From Burkholderiaceae bacterium (GTDB taxonomy: Bacteria > Pseudomonadota > Gammaproteobacteria > Burkholderiales > Burkholderiaceae_C), in contig JAUYTN010000033.1 in NCBI GenBank assembly GCA_030695205.1, positions 372,001 to 436,000 of the forward strand: a stretch of DNA of 64,000 nucleotides, read 5' to 3'. Positions 24,205 to 34,680 of the stretch are shown here, one piece after another. Both the position numbers and the translations under genes were made by a program. The notes under the pieces were generated by a model, which had not been told where the DNA came from, did not search any database, and saw only the letters and a program-made list of their open reading frames with translations. Every line of letters begins with the position of its first letter. The stretch's first letter is position 1.

Positions 24205-25632
24205 ATGCCCCGCGCAACCAAAATTGTGGCCACCCTTGGCCCCGCCTCCAACACCCCTGAGATTCTGGAGGCCATGATCCGCGCCGGGGTCAACGTGGTG
24301 CGCCTGAACTTTTCCCACGGCACAGCCCAGGACCACATAGACCGCGCCAACATGGTGCGCGACGCCGCACACCGGGCCGGCACCGAGGTGGCCATCATGG
24401 CCGACCTGCAGGGCCCCAAAATCCGGGTGGGCAAATTTGCCAGCGGCAAGGTGATGCTGGAAAACGGCGCTGCATTCGTGCTCGATGCATCACGCACCGA
24501 GCCTGGCGATCTCGCCGGTGTGGGGCTCGACTACAAAGAGCTGCCCCGAGACGTCAAGCCCGGCGACACGCTGCTGCTCAACGACGGCCTCATCGTGCTC
24601 AAGGTCGATGCGGTGCGGGGTGCGGCTGTGCACACCACAGTGGTGATGGGCGGGGAGTTGTCCAACAACAAAGGCATCAACAAACAGGGCGGCGGGCTGA
24701 CGGCCCCGGCCCTGACGGCCAAAGACATGGACGACATCCGCACCGCCATGGCCCTGAAGGCGGACTACGTGGCCGTGAGTTTCCCCAAAACCGCCACAGA
24801 CATGGAGCTGGCCCGCCAGCTGTGCAACGTCGCCTGCATCGACGGCCACCGCCCCGGACTGATTGCCAAGATTGAACGGGCCGAGGCCATCCCCGAGCTG
24901 GAAAACATCTTGCGCGCCAGCGACGGCATCATGGTGGCGCGCGGCGACCTGGCTGTGGAGGTGGGCAATGCCGCAGTGCCTGGGCTGCAAAAGCGCATGA
25001 TCAAACTCGCCCGCGAGCACGACAAGGTGGCCATCACCGCCACGCAGATGATGGAAAGCATGATTCTGGCCCCCGTTCCCACCCGTGCCGAGGTGAGCGA
25101 CGTGGCCAATGCCGTACTGGACGGCACAGATGCCGTCATGCTCAGCGCCGAGACCGCCGCAGGCAAGTTTCCGCTCGAAACCGTGAAGGAAATGGCCAAC
25201 ATCTGCCTGGTGGCCGAGCAGGCCAGCGACCGCAACCTGGACGCTTCGTTCGTGGGCAAAACCTTCAACCGCATCGACCAGTCCATTGCCATGGGCGCGC
25301 TGTTCACGGCCTACCACCTGGGTGCCAAGGCCATTGTGGCGTTGACGGAGTCGGGCTCAACCGCCCTGTGGATGAGCCGCCACAACGTGGGCATGCCTAT
25401 TTATGCCCTGACCGGCTCACTGGCCAGCCAGCGAAAAATGACCCTGTACCGCAACGTGCGTCCACTGCTGACCGACACCCACACCGACCGCGACACCGCA
25501 CTGGCCCAGGCCGAAACCAGCCTGAAACAGGCCGGTCGCATCCAGACTGGCGACCTCTACGCCATCACCTGCGGCGAGCCCATGGGTGCCCCCGGCGGCA
25601 CCAACATGCTGAAAATCTGCCAAGCCCAATGA
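24205..25632 (+). CDS. pyk: Pyruvate kinase
   Basis: A 475-residue glycolytic enzyme converting phosphoenolpyruvate and ADP to pyruvate and ATP. It opens TKIVATLGPASNTPE; MVARGDLAVEVG and the signature KIERAEAIPELENI are present, with the ATP/metal residues in FSHG and the C-terminal allosteric domain (AIVALTESGSTALWMSRH). ATG 24205 has GGAG upstream. It heads the cluster pyk-hypothetical-fba-purC in the same direction. Confidence 0.95.
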   Translation: MPRATKIVATLGPASNTPEILEAMIRAGVNVVRLNFSHGTAQDHIDRANMVRDAAHRAGTEVAIMADLQGPKIRVGKFASGKVMLENGAAFVLDASRTEPGDLAGVGLDYKELPRDVKPGDTLLLNDGLIVLKVDAVRGAAVHTTVVMGGELSNNKGINKQGGGLTAPALTAKDMDDIRTAMALKADYVAVSFPKTATDMELARQLCNVACIDGHRPGLIAKIERAEAIPELENILRASDGIMVARGDLAVEVGNAAVPGLQKRMIKLAREHDKVAITATQMMESMILAPVPTRAEVSDVANAVLDGTDAVMLSAETAAGKFPLETVKEMANICLVAEQASDRNLDASFVGKTFNRIDQSIAMGALFTAYHLGAKAIVALTESGSTALWMSRHNVGMPIYALTGSLASQRKMTLYRNVRPLLTDTHTDRDTALAQAETSLKQAGRIQTGDLYAITCGEPMGAPGGTNMLKICQAQ

Positions 25633-25705
25633 AGCCCCCCCCGCCCGGGGGAAGCGGCCAGGGCACGGGGGCATCCAATTGACCTCGCCCCCACCGGAAC
25701 TGACC

Positions 25706-26362
25706 ATGCACCGCACCCTCCTGCGCACCTCTCTGACTGGCGCCACGGTTACCCTGGTGGCGTGCGCCGCACTCGGTGTGCTCATGGCGCTGGCTGCCCC
25801 CATGGTGCACGCCCAGCCTGCAGTGGGGGTGCTGGATGCCCCGCCGGTCAACACCTACGACAGCCAGGGCCTGCTGCGGGAGCAGGTGGAACAAACCCGC
25901 AGCCGCCGGGTGGAGCGGGTGTTTTTTGGCACCGGCGTCATGCAGCGCGAAACCGTGTACGCCATGAACGGCGAGCAGGCAGTGCGCGAGCGTGAGGTGG
26001 TGTTTGCCCCCACGGGCGTCATGCTCAGGGAGCAGCGCTGGGTGGGCGGGGAACTGTCGCTGGACAACGAATTTCTGGCCTCAGGCGTGATGCGCAGCAA
26101 ACGCGAATACACCGGCCTGGGCCCCACGCGCGAACTGCGGGTACAAACTTTTTACTCCTCGGGTGTGCTGGCCACCGAAGAGCGGTACGCAGCCCCCAGC
26201 GGCTCCAGCCAGCTGACCCCCATTGGGGTGCAACGAACCCACGACAGCAGCGGGCGTCTCCTGCAAGAAAGCACCCACGACCTGCAAGGTCGGCTGGTGT
26301 CACAGCGGCAGCGATCGACCCAAGGCGACGGACTGCTTCCGGTGACACCCAACCCGCGCTGA
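25706..26362 (+). CDS. Exported MORN/YwqK-like repeat protein
   Basis: A 218-residue protein with a signal peptide ([22 protein letters not shown]) and then repeated units of about 23 residues with an aromatic-x-Ser/Thr-Gly-Val-(Met/Leu) turn: [52 protein letters not shown]. This is the MORN_2/YwqK-type beta-hairpin repeat. Function unknown; probably periplasmic. The N-terminal call at ATG 25706 removes a 9-codon GC-rich lead. Confidence 0.65.
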   Translation: MHRTLLRTSLTGATVTLVACAALGVLMALAAPMVHAQPAVGVLDAPPVNTYDSQGLLREQVEQTRSRRVERVFFGTGVMQRETVYAMNGEQAVREREVVFAPTGVMLREQRWVGGELSLDNEFLASGVMRSKREYTGLGPTRELRVQTFYSSGVLATEERYAAPSGSSQLTPIGVQRTHDSSGRLLQESTHDLQGRLVSQRQRSTQGDGLLPVTPNPR

Positions 26363-26499
26363 TCACACCAGCCCGGCCTGCGCTCCGCAGCGCAGGAAAT
26401 TTCGTCGCTAGGGCTTCGCAGGGTGGACACAAGCAGCATCTAAAATCCGGTCCATTGCGTCAGTTACCAACCGGTTACCAACTCTCTGGGAGAAACTTT

Positions 26500-27564
26500 A
26501 TGGCCCTTGTTTCCATGCGCGAACTGCTCGACCATGCCGCCGTCAACGGCTATGGCATTCCGGCATTCAATGTCAACAACCTGGAGCAGGTGCAGGCCGT
26601 GATGGCCGCTGCGGACGAGGTGGGCGCACCCGTCATCCTCCAAGCCAGCGCAGGCGCACGCAAGTACGCGGGCGAGCACTTCATCAAGTACCTGATCCAG
26701 GCCGCCTGTGAGGCCTACCCCCACATTCCGCTGGTGATGCACCAGGACCACGGCACCAGCCCCGAAATTTGCCAGGGTGCGCTGAACCTGGGCTTTGGCT
26801 CGGTGATGATGGACGGCTCGCTGATGTCGGATGGCAAGACCCCTTCATCTTTCGAGTACAACGTGGATGTCACCCAGAAAGTGGTGGCCATGGCGCACAA
26901 AATCGGCGCGACCGTGGAGGGCGAGCTGGGCTGCCTGGGCAACCTCGAAACCGGTGATGCTGGTGAAGAAGACGGCGTGGGCGCTGAAGGCAAGCTGGAC
27001 CACAGCCAGATGCTGACCGACCCCGAAGAAGCGGCCCAGTTCGTGAAGGCCACGCAGCTCGATGCGCTGGCCATTGCCATCGGCACCAGCCACGGCGCCT
27101 ACAAGTTCAGCCGCAAGCCCACCGGCGACATTCTGGCCATCTGGCGGGTGAAGGAAATCAACGCCCGCATCCCCAACACCCACCTGGTGATGCACGGCAG
27201 CTCCAGCGTGCCACAGGATCTGCTGGCCATCATCAACCAGTACGGCGGCAAGATGAAAGAAACCTACGGCGTGCCCGTGGAAGAAATCCAGGAAGCCATC
27301 AAGTTCGGCGTGCGCAAGATCAACATCGACACCGACATCCGCCTAGCCATGACAGGTGCGGTGCGCAAGTTCATGTTTGAAAACCCAGACAAGTTCGATG
27401 CCCGCGAATGGCTCAAACCCGCCCGCGAAGCTGCCAAGCAGATCTGCAAGCAGCGCTACCTGGAATTCGGCTGCGAAGGCCAGGGCTCCAAAATCAAGGG
27501 CGACAGCCTGAGCGTGATGGCCACCCGCTACGCCAACGGCGAACTGGCCCAGCTGGTCAAGTAA
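26500..27564 (+). CDS. fba: Class II fructose-bisphosphate aldolase
   Basis: A 354-residue zinc aldolase. The metal ligands are in [28 protein letters not shown] and VMHGSSSVP; the substrate loop [14 protein letters not shown] is present. It cleaves fructose 1,6-bisphosphate into the two triose phosphates and works reversibly in glycolysis and gluconeogenesis. ATG 26500 follows GGGAGAAACTTT. A rho-independent terminator lies 80 bases downstream. Confidence 0.95.
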   Translation: MALVSMRELLDHAAVNGYGIPAFNVNNLEQVQAVMAAADEVGAPVILQASAGARKYAGEHFIKYLIQAACEAYPHIPLVMHQDHGTSPEICQGALNLGFGSVMMDGSLMSDGKTPSSFEYNVDVTQKVVAMAHKIGATVEGELGCLGNLETGDAGEEDGVGAEGKLDHSQMLTDPEEAAQFVKATQLDALAIAIGTSHGAYKFSRKPTGDILAIWRVKEINARIPNTHLVMHGSSSVPQDLLAIINQYGGKMKETYGVPVEEIQEAIKFGVRKINIDTDIRLAMTGAVRKFMFENPDKFDAREWLKPAREAAKQICKQRYLEFGCEGQGSKIKGDSLSVMATRYANGELAQLVK

Positions 27565-27643
27565 AGCTCCCCTGCGTCGGCCCAGCCCCGCGGTAGCAGG
27601 GCCGGTGTGGCGATAATTGGATCGCCGGTTGGCGTCCGCCCGG

Positions 27644-27681
27644 CCCGTTGCCTGAGCCCGCTCAGACCAACGGGTTTTTTT
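27644..27681 (+). terminator. Rho-independent terminator after fba
   Basis: A stem CCCGTTG/CAACGGG with an inner TGAGC/GCTCA extension is followed by seven T. A second small hairpin, GGCGAT/ATCGCC, sits just before it (27609-27626). Because the purC start is only 20 bases beyond, it could also act as an attenuator for purC. Confidence 0.8.
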
Positions 27682-27701
27682 CGTCCTTCCATCTTCGCAC
27701 C

Positions 27702-28622
27702 ATGACGACCCACTCCATCCCCGTCCTGCACACCTCTGCCCTCACCTCACTGCCCCTGCTGGCCCGTGGCAAGGTGCGCGACAACTACGCAGTGGGCGAT
27801 GACCGCATCCTGATGGTGGCCAGCGACCGCATCAGCGCCTTTGACGTGATCATGGGCGAACCCATTCCCGGCAAAGGCGAGCTGCTGACCCGAATGGCGC
27901 TGTTCTGGTTCGACAAACTGGGCCCCAACGGCCTGGCCATTTGCCCCATCCACCTGACCGGCGACGACCCCGAAAGTGTGGTCGCCCCCACCGAAGCGGC
28001 CCAGGTGCGTGGCCGATCCATGCTCGTCAAGCGCCTTCAGCCCATCCCCGTCGAGGCGGTGGTGCGCGGCTACCTGGCAGGCAGTGGCTGGCAGGAGTAC
28101 CAGGCCAGCCGCAGCGTGTGCGGCGTGCCCTTGCCCGAAGGACTGACCAACGCCAGCCAGCTGCCCGAGCCCATCTACACCCCAGCGGCCAAGGCGGCCA
28201 TGGGGGAACACGACGAAAACATCACCTTCGAGCGCACGGTCGAGATGATCGGGCTGGACCTGGCCACCCGCATCCGCGACATCAGCATCCGACTGTACGA
28301 AGCCGCCGCCGCCATTGCGCTGGCCAAGGGCATCATCATTGCCGATACCAAGTTCGAGTTTGGCCTGGACTCCGACGGCACCCTGGTGCTGATGGACGAG
28401 GTGCTGACACCCGACTCATCGCGCTATTGGCCCGCCGACAGCTACCAGGAAGGCATCAACCCGCCCAGCTACGACAAGCAGTTTCTGCGCGACTGGCTGG
28501 AGACAGCCACCATCGGCGGCACGCGCTGGGACAAAACCGCCCCCGCTCCCCACCTGCCGCGCGACATCATCGAGAAAACCGCCGCCAAGTACCAGGAAGC
28601 TTTGACACGGCTGGTGGGCTGA
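27702..28622 (+). CDS. purC: SAICAR synthetase
   Basis: A 306-residue enzyme of the bacterial/yeast-length type, joining aspartate to CAIR in purine synthesis. Visible are the ATP loop [54 protein letters not shown] and IADTKFEFG with [15 protein letters not shown]. The start at ATG 27702 lies just after the T-run of the terminator, leaving little room for a promoter, so transcription probably reads through from fba. The next pathway genes purE and purK lie 10 kb away. Confidence 0.95.
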   Translation: MTTHSIPVLHTSALTSLPLLARGKVRDNYAVGDDRILMVASDRISAFDVIMGEPIPGKGELLTRMALFWFDKLGPNGLAICPIHLTGDDPESVVAPTEAAQVRGRSMLVKRLQPIPVEAVVRGYLAGSGWQEYQASRSVCGVPLPEGLTNASQLPEPIYTPAAKAAMGEHDENITFERTVEMIGLDLATRIRDISIRLYEAAAAIALAKGIIIADTKFEFGLDSDGTLVLMDEVLTPDSSRYWPADSYQEGINPPSYDKQFLRDWLETATIGGTRWDKTAPAPHLPRDIIEKTAAKYQEALTRLVG

Positions 28623-28646
28623 CGGCCACAAGGCACCGTCGGAGCG

Positions 28647-30080
28647 TCAGAACCCGGCGGTGGCCTTGAACACCGCCACCCGGTTCAGTACCTGCGCGGT
28701 TTGCACCTGCAGCAGAGCCTGCTGGGCCGCAAACAGGCTGCGCTGGGCATCCAGTACCTCCAGCTGGCTGCTCACCCCCTGGCGCAACCGCAGCTCGGAC
28801 AGGCGCAGGCGCTCGCTTTCGGCTGCCACCAGCGCCGACTGAGCGCGCAATTGCTCTGCCAGTGACGCCCGGCTGACCAGCGCATCGTTCACCTCTTTGA
28901 ACGCGGTCTGAATGGCTTTTTCGTAGTGCGCCAGTGCCACATCGCGCGCGGCCTGCGCAGCGGCCAGATTGGCCTGGTTGGCACCGCCATCAAAAATGGG
29001 CAACAAAGCCTGGGGGGCCAAGGCCCAGCCCCAGGTGCCACCTTTGAACAACCCCGACAACTCGCTGCTGGCCGAACCCAGGCTGGCCGTGAGTGACACG
29101 CGGGGGAAAAACGCCGCACGGGCGGACCCCACGTTGGCATTGGCCGCCGCCAGCTGCTGCTCGGCGGCGCGCACGTCGGGCCGCGACAGCAGCACGCTGG
29201 ACGGCACGCCCACCGCCACCTCGGCCAAGGCCTGGGCTGGGTCACCTGCAGGGCGCAGTTCAGCATCGGTCAGAGGCTGGTCCACCGGCTGGCCCACCAG
29301 CAGCGCCAGGGCGCTGCGGTCCAGCGCACGCTGGCGCTGCTGCTGCGTCAGTGCCACCTGGGCCGATGCGACCAGCGATTCGGCCTGGCGCAGCTCCAGC
29401 GCAGATGCGACGCCGTTGTCATGCCGCAGCCCAGTCAGGCGCAGCGCTTGCTGGCGGCTGTCCAGGGTTTGCTGCGTCAGCGCCAGCAGTGCCTCGGTGG
29501 TGTGCAGGTTGAGCCAGGCGGTGGCCACGCCCGCCACCAGGCTGAGTTGGGTGCTTTGCTGGGTTTGCTCCGCCGACAGGTACTGCGCCAGCGCGGCCTC
29601 TCTCAGGCTTTGCAGGCGGCCAAAAAAGTCCATTTCCCAGGCCATGATTTGCACACCCCCGGTCAGAGCGCTTTGGATGGGCTCGTTGGCCCCCACCGTC
29701 TGGCGGCTGCTGGTGAGGCCAACGTTGACGGTGGGCCAGCGGGATGCACCACGCCCTTCGGCCTGGGCGCGCAACTGGGCCACCTGCAAAGCGGCAATAC
29801 GTGCATCGCGGTTATTGGCCAGGGCTTGGGCCACCAGGGCTTTCAGCGCGGGGTCGGCCACCACCGCTTCCCACGCCACGGGGCTGGCTAGGCTGGCGGT
29901 GCTTGCTGGCAGCTGGGCCAGCGGTGTGGGCCACGCCTCGGGCAGTGCCACCTCAGGCCGCTGCAGGGGCTGAAACTGCGAGCACCCGCTGACCACCAGC
30001 AGCGCCACGGCAGACAATAAATACCTTGAAGATAGCAAACAACTGTTATTTATCAAGCGCTGAGTGGCATTTTTATTCAT
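28647..30080 (-). CDS. Outer-membrane efflux lipoprotein (OprM/NodT type)
   Basis: A 477-residue TolC-fold protein with lipobox VVSGC near residue 33, two tandem OEP repeats rich in coiled-coil heptads (RDARIAALQVAQLRAQAEG, ALAHYEKAIQTAFKEVNDAL) and LLSRPDVRAAEQQLAAANANVG, a hallmark of the family. It forms the exit duct for the RND pump encoded upstream; the genes overlap by eight bases. Oddly, the ATG and first 18 codons (MNKNATQRLINNSC...) lie in a dispersed repeat. Confidence 0.9.
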   Translation of the reverse strand: MNKNATQRLINNSCLLSSRYLLSAVALLVVSGCSQFQPLQRPEVALPEAWPTPLAQLPASTASLASPVAWEAVVADPALKALVAQALANNRDARIAALQVAQLRAQAEGRGASRWPTVNVGLTSSRQTVGANEPIQSALTGGVQIMAWEMDFFGRLQSLREAALAQYLSAEQTQQSTQLSLVAGVATAWLNLHTTEALLALTQQTLDSRQQALRLTGLRHDNGVASALELRQAESLVASAQVALTQQQRQRALDRSALALLVGQPVDQPLTDAELRPAGDPAQALAEVAVGVPSSVLLSRPDVRAAEQQLAAANANVGSARAAFFPRVSLTASLGSASSELSGLFKGGTWGWALAPQALLPIFDGGANQANLAAAQAARDVALAHYEKAIQTAFKEVNDALVSRASLAEQLRAQSALVAAESERLRLSELRLRQGVSSQLEVLDAQRSLFAAQQALLQVQTAQVLNRVAVFKATAGF

Positions 30081-30088
30081 AATTTTTA
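30030..30088 (+). repeat. Dispersed short repeat, copy 7 (encodes start of the efflux lipoprotein)
   Basis: It reads ATAGC, 17 bases, TCAAGCGCTGAGTGGCATTTTTATT, one of the best matches to the consensus. The minus strand supplies the ATG and N-terminal signal-peptide codons of the outer-membrane efflux gene and covers the RND permease stop. Confidence 0.8.
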
Positions 30089-33000
30089 CCCTCAGACTTC
30101 ACCCCTGGACCCGCGGCCTCAGACGGGCTCGGCGCCTGCTGTCGGGCACCGCCCTTGAACACAGCCCGCACCACGACAAAAAAGACCGGCACAAACACCA
30201 CGGCCAGCACCGTGCCGGTGATCATGCCGCCAATGACGCCGGTGCCGATGGCCCGCTGGCTGGCCGAGCCCGCCCCCGACGACAGCGCCAGCGGGAGCAC
30301 GCCCATGGTGAACGCTAGCGAGGTCATGACGATGGGACGAAACCGCAACTGCGCCGCCTCCAGCGCGGCCGCCAGCGCCGTGCGGCCCTGGGCCTCCAGG
30401 TCTTTGGCGAACTCGATGATCAGGATGGCGTTCTTCGCCGACAGACCAATGATGGTGATCAGGCCCACCTGGAAGTACACGTCGTTGGCGTACCCGCGCA
30501 TCAACGTGGCCAGCAACACACCCACCACGCCCAGCGGCACCACCAGAATCACCGCCAGCGGAATGGTCCAGCTCTCGTACAGCGCCGCTAGGCACAGAAA
30601 CACCGCCAGGATGGCGAACGCATACACGATGGCGGCCTGCGCACCGGCGAGCTTTTCCTCGCGCGACAGGCCGGTCCACTCGAACCCCAGGCCCGGTGGC
30701 AACTGGCTGGCCAGGCGCTCCATTTCGGCCATGGCGTCCCCCGTGCTGTGACCGGGTGCCGCACTGCCACTGATGCGCATGGCCGGGTAGCCGTTGTAGC
30801 GCACGGTCTGCACCGGGCCCACCACCCAGCGCGTCGTGGCAAAGGCCGACAGGGGAACGGCCTGCCCTGAGGCGTTGGGCACGCTCAGGCGCAGCACGTC
30901 CTCGGGCTGCATGCGGGCGGGCGCATCGGCCTGCACCACCACACGCTGCAAGCGCCCGGCGTTGGGAAAGTCGTTCACGTACACCGAGCCCAGCGCGGTG
31001 GCCAGCGTACCGGCCACGGTGTCGTAGCCCACCCCAAGGGCAGCCAGCTTGTCGCGGTCAATGTCGATTTGCAGCTGGGAGGCATCTTCCAGGCCATCTG
31101 GTCGCACCTGGGCCAGCACAGGGCTCTTGAACGCCATGAACAGCAGCTGGTTGCGCGCGGCCAGCAGGGCATCGTGCCCCAGCCCGGCGCGGTCCTGAAG
31201 CCGGAAGCTGAAGCCCGACGCCGCGCCCAACTCGGGAATGGGCGGCGGACTGAGCGGAAAAATAAACGCATCCCGCACCCCCGATAAGGCCCCGAATGCG
31301 CGCCCGGCCACCGACTGGGCATCGCTGCCCGGGGCTTTGCGCTCGCTCCAGTCCTTGAGGGTGACAAACGCCAGCGCGGCGTTCTGGCCCTGACCCGAAA
31401 AGCTGAAGCCCAGCACGCCCACCATGCTCTGCACCTCGGGCTGCTTGAGCATGAACCCCTCAACCTGCTCGATCACGGCCTGCGTGCGCTCCAGCGTGGC
31501 CCCCGGGGGCAGTTGCACGTTCACCAGCAGCGTACCCTGGTCTTCGTTCGGCAGAAAGGACGCGGGCAAGCGCTGGTACACCAGCACCGCCGCAGCGACG
31601 ATGGCACCGTACACCACCAGGCTGCGCCCGGCGCGGGGCAGCATGCGAGACAGTCCGCTGGCATAGCCCGTGGTCAGGCGGGCAAAGCCCCGGTTGAACC
31701 CTCCCAGCAGCCCCGCCGTGGCCATGCCATGCCCGCCCTTCACGGGGCGCAGCAACGACGCGCACAGCGCGGGCGTGAGGGACAAGGCAAAAAACGCCGA
31801 GAACGCAATGGACACCCCCATCACCGCTGCAAACTGGCGGTAGATGTTGCCCACCGCGCCGCTGAAGAACGCCAGCGGCACAAACACCGAAATCAGCACC
31901 ACCGTGATGCCGACAATCGCCCCTGAAATCTGCCCCATGGCCTTGTGGGTGGCGTCGCGCGGTGACAGCCCCTCCTCGGCCATGATGCGTTCGACGTTTT
32001 CAACCACCACAATGGCATCGTCCACCACGATCCCGATCACCAGCACCATGCCGAACATGGTCAGGACGTTGATGGAAAAGCCCATGGCCAGCAACGTGGC
32101 AAACGTCCCCAGCAAGGCAATGGGCACCACGATGGTCGGAATGACCGTGTAGCGCCAGTTCTGCAAAAACAGGAGCATGACCAGAAACACCAGCGCCACG
32201 GCCTCCACCAGCGTCATGGCCACTTGCTGGATGGAAATCTTCACAAAACGCGAGCTGTCGTAGGGAATGGCCCAGCTCATGCCCTGTGGGAAGAATTTCT
32301 CCAGTTCGGCCATGCGCTCGCGCACCGCGCTCGCCGTGGCCAGGGCATTGCCACTGGGCGAGAGCTGAATGCCAATGCCAGTGGAGGGCTGGCCGTTCAG
32401 GCGCGCACTGGTGGCATACACCTGGCCACCCAGCTCGATGCGGGCCACGTCACCCAAACGCACCGTGGACCCATCGGGTTTGGCCCGCACGATGAGGCGA
32501 GCAAACTCGTCCACCGAGGACAACTGGCCCTTGACCACCACCGTGGCCGCAATGCCCTGGCCCGCCACATTGGGCAGGCTGCCAATTTCCCCGGCGGAAA
32601 CCTGGGTGTTCTGTGCCCGGATGGCGGCCACCACATCGCCACTGCTCAGGCCGTAGCCTTGCAGCTTAGCAGGGTCAATCCACACCCGCATGGCGCGCTC
32701 GGTGCCAAACAACTGCGCCTGGCCGACGCCCGGCAGGCGCTGCAGCTCGGGCAACACATTGCGCGAGGCGTAGTCGCCAAGGGCCACCGGGTTCCAGGCG
32801 GGATCGCTGGACGACAGGATGGCGAACAGCAAGAAGTTGGAGCGGGCTTTGTCCACCCGCACGCCTTGCTGCGTCACGCTGGAAGGCAGGCGCGGCGTGG
32901 CACGACCCAGGCGGTTTTGCACATCCACCTGCGCCAGGTCGGCATTGGTGCCAGGCTCGAAACTCAGGGTCAGGGTACCGGACCCGTTGGCCTGCGACAC

Positions 33001-33240
33001 CGACTCCATGTAAATGAGACCGGGAGAGCCATTCATCTCCCGCTCGATGACGGACAGCACACTGTCCTCCAGCGTCTGGGCCGAGGCACCGGGGTAAAAC
33101 GCCGTGACGACGATGGAAGGTGGAGCCACGGGCGGGTACTGGGCCACCGGCAATTGGGTGATAGAAACCAGGCCCAGCACCGTGACGAACAGCGCAATCA
33201 CCCACGCAAAGATGGGGCGGTCAATGAAGAACTTGGCCAT
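30073..33240 (-). CDS. RND multidrug efflux permease (AcrB/MexB family)
   Basis: A 1055-residue inner-membrane proton-drug antiporter. It has MAKFFIDRPIFAWVIALF at the N-terminus, the porter domain start VAPPSIVVTAFYPGASAQTLEDSV, the proton-relay Asp pair in IGIVVDDAIVVVENVERIM (helix 4) and GLSAKNAILIIEFAKDL (helix 10 Lys). The HAE-1 length and duplicated layout are normal. ATG 33240 is chosen because it starts the conserved helix; longer frames overlap the adaptor gene. Substrates are expected to be amphiphilic drugs or solvents. Confidence 0.94.
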   Translation of the reverse strand: MAKFFIDRPIFAWVIALFVTVLGLVSITQLPVAQYPPVAPPSIVVTAFYPGASAQTLEDSVLSVIEREMNGSPGLIYMESVSQANGSGTLTLSFEPGTNADLAQVDVQNRLGRATPRLPSSVTQQGVRVDKARSNFLLFAILSSSDPAWNPVALGDYASRNVLPELQRLPGVGQAQLFGTERAMRVWIDPAKLQGYGLSSGDVVAAIRAQNTQVSAGEIGSLPNVAGQGIAATVVVKGQLSSVDEFARLIVRAKPDGSTVRLGDVARIELGGQVYATSARLNGQPSTGIGIQLSPSGNALATASAVRERMAELEKFFPQGMSWAIPYDSSRFVKISIQQVAMTLVEAVALVFLVMLLFLQNWRYTVIPTIVVPIALLGTFATLLAMGFSINVLTMFGMVLVIGIVVDDAIVVVENVERIMAEEGLSPRDATHKAMGQISGAIVGITVVLISVFVPLAFFSGAVGNIYRQFAAVMGVSIAFSAFFALSLTPALCASLLRPVKGGHGMATAGLLGGFNRGFARLTTGYASGLSRMLPRAGRSLVVYGAIVAAAVLVYQRLPASFLPNEDQGTLLVNVQLPPGATLERTQAVIEQVEGFMLKQPEVQSMVGVLGFSFSGQGQNAALAFVTLKDWSERKAPGSDAQSVAGRAFGALSGVRDAFIFPLSPPPIPELGAASGFSFRLQDRAGLGHDALLAARNQLLFMAFKSPVLAQVRPDGLEDASQLQIDIDRDKLAALGVGYDTVAGTLATALGSVYVNDFPNAGRLQRVVVQADAPARMQPEDVLRLSVPNASGQAVPLSAFATTRWVVGPVQTVRYNGYPAMRISGSAAPGHSTGDAMAEMERLASQLPPGLGFEWTGLSREEKLAGAQAAIVYAFAILAVFLCLAALYESWTIPLAVILVVPLGVVGVLLATLMRGYANDVYFQVGLITIIGLSAKNAILIIEFAKDLEAQGRTALAAALEAAQLRFRPIVMTSLAFTMGVLPLALSSGAGSASQRAIGTGVIGGMITGTVLAVVFVPVFFVVVRAVFKGGARQQAPSPSEAAGPGVKSEGKNYE

Positions 33241-33251
33241 GCAGCAACCCC

Positions 33252-34520
33252 TTACTTGGCAGCGGGGGCGGGGTCGGCGGCAGGCCTGGCGGTGGAGCCC
33301 GGCGCTTGCCACGGCACGGGCTTGACCGGCGCATCACCACGCAGCTTCTGGAAGCCGTCCACCATCACCTGATCACCGGCGTTGAGGCCACCCAGCACCA
33401 CCCAGCGACCCTCCTGCTGGCGACCCAGCTGAACGGGTCGGGGACTGACCTTGCCCTCTGTGCTGACCACCAGCACCGAGTCGCCCTGCGGCGTGCGAAT
33501 GACCGCCTGCTGCGGCAGCGCCACCGCAGAGGCCGCCTGTGCCTGGGCCAGCCGCACCCTCACGTACAGCCCCGGCAACAAGCGGCCACCAGGGTTGGGC
33601 ACCTCGGCGCGCAGCGTCACCTGGCCGCTGGTGTTGTCCACCGTCAACTCAGTGAACAGCAGCTTGCCCGTGGGGCCATGCACAGTGCCATCGTCCAGCA
33701 CCACCTTCACGGCGGCCCCCGCGCCACTGCGGGCCAGCTGCCCCGACTCCAGGGCCTGAGCCAGCTTCATGGCCTCGCTGGCAGACTGGGTGAAATTGAC
33801 GTAGAGCGGGTCCACCTGCTGAATGACGGCCAGCGCCGACGCATCGCCCTGGCCCACCAGCGCGCCCTCGGTCACCATGGAGCGGCCAATGCGCCCCGCA
33901 ATGGGGGCCACCACATCGGCGTAGCCCCGGTTGATGGTGGCCGTCTGCACGGCGGCGCGCGCCAGGGCCACATCGGCCTCGGCCTGCTTCACCGCCAGGC
34001 CCGCATTGACAAACTCCTGCTGGCTCACGGCCTTGTCGGCCATCAGAGGGCGGTAACGCTCCAGCAGGGCGTTGGCCTGCGCCAGCACGGCCTCGGCCTT
34101 GGCCTGCTGGGCGCGGCTGCTGGCCAGCGCGGCGTCGTAAGGGGCGGCGTCAATGCGGTACAGCAACTGCCCGGCCTTGACCTGGCTGCCCTCCCGGAAC
34201 ACCTGCTGCTGAACAATGCCCGCAGCCCGGGCACGCACCTGGGCGACCCGCGAGGCTTCCAGCCGACCGGGCAACTCAGCCACCAAGTCCAGCGCGCCGG
34301 GCTGCACGGTGACCACGCCCACCTCTGCCAGCGGCATGGCAGGAGCCGCTGGCTTGGGTGCCGAAGCCTCATTGCCACCACCGCAGGCGGCCAGCCCCAA
34401 CACCCCACAAACCAGCCACCAGCGGGCCGCCTGCCCCGATCTGCGCGCCCACTGGGGCAGCTCTGTGCGGCCAACGAGGGCTTGGGGGACACATTCCGGA
34501 CGGCGTGGGTGGTGGCGCAT
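33252..34520 (-). CDS. RND periplasmic adaptor lipoprotein (AcrA/MexA family)
   Basis: A 422-residue membrane-fusion protein. Lipobox LAAC lies near residue 45 after a long basic N-terminus; then VGVVTVQPGALDLVAELPGRLEASRVAQVRARAAG (lipoyl half), a coiled-coil hairpin (AKAEAVLAQANALLERYRPLM) and the second lipoyl/barrel part (RGYADVVAPIAGRIGRSMVTEG). It links the pump to the outer-membrane duct. First gene of the operon. No TetR-type repressor gene is adjacent, unlike most acrAB/mexAB loci. Confidence 0.92.
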   Translation of the reverse strand: MRHHPRRPECVPQALVGRTELPQWARRSGQAARWWLVCGVLGLAACGGGNEASAPKPAAPAMPLAEVGVVTVQPGALDLVAELPGRLEASRVAQVRARAAGIVQQQVFREGSQVKAGQLLYRIDAAPYDAALASSRAQQAKAEAVLAQANALLERYRPLMADKAVSQQEFVNAGLAVKQAEADVALARAAVQTATINRGYADVVAPIAGRIGRSMVTEGALVGQGDASALAVIQQVDPLYVNFTQSASEAMKLAQALESGQLARSGAGAAVKVVLDDGTVHGPTGKLLFTELTVDNTSGQVTLRAEVPNPGGRLLPGLYVRVRLAQAQAASAVALPQQAVIRTPQGDSVLVVSTEGKVSPRPVQLGRQQEGRWVVLGGLNAGDQVMVDGFQKLRGDAPVKPVPWQAPGSTARPAADPAPAAK

Positions 34521-34680
34521 GGCATTCCTGTCGCAGTGGTTGAAACTGACACGCCAAAAAACGGACGTGCAAACAACGCGAAGGCAACAATATACATTCG
34601 CTGATGGACGCCTTGCTGCGGCGCAACAATTGCCCCTTTGTCACATCCCTTTGCCACGACCGAACTGGAGCCGACACTTC

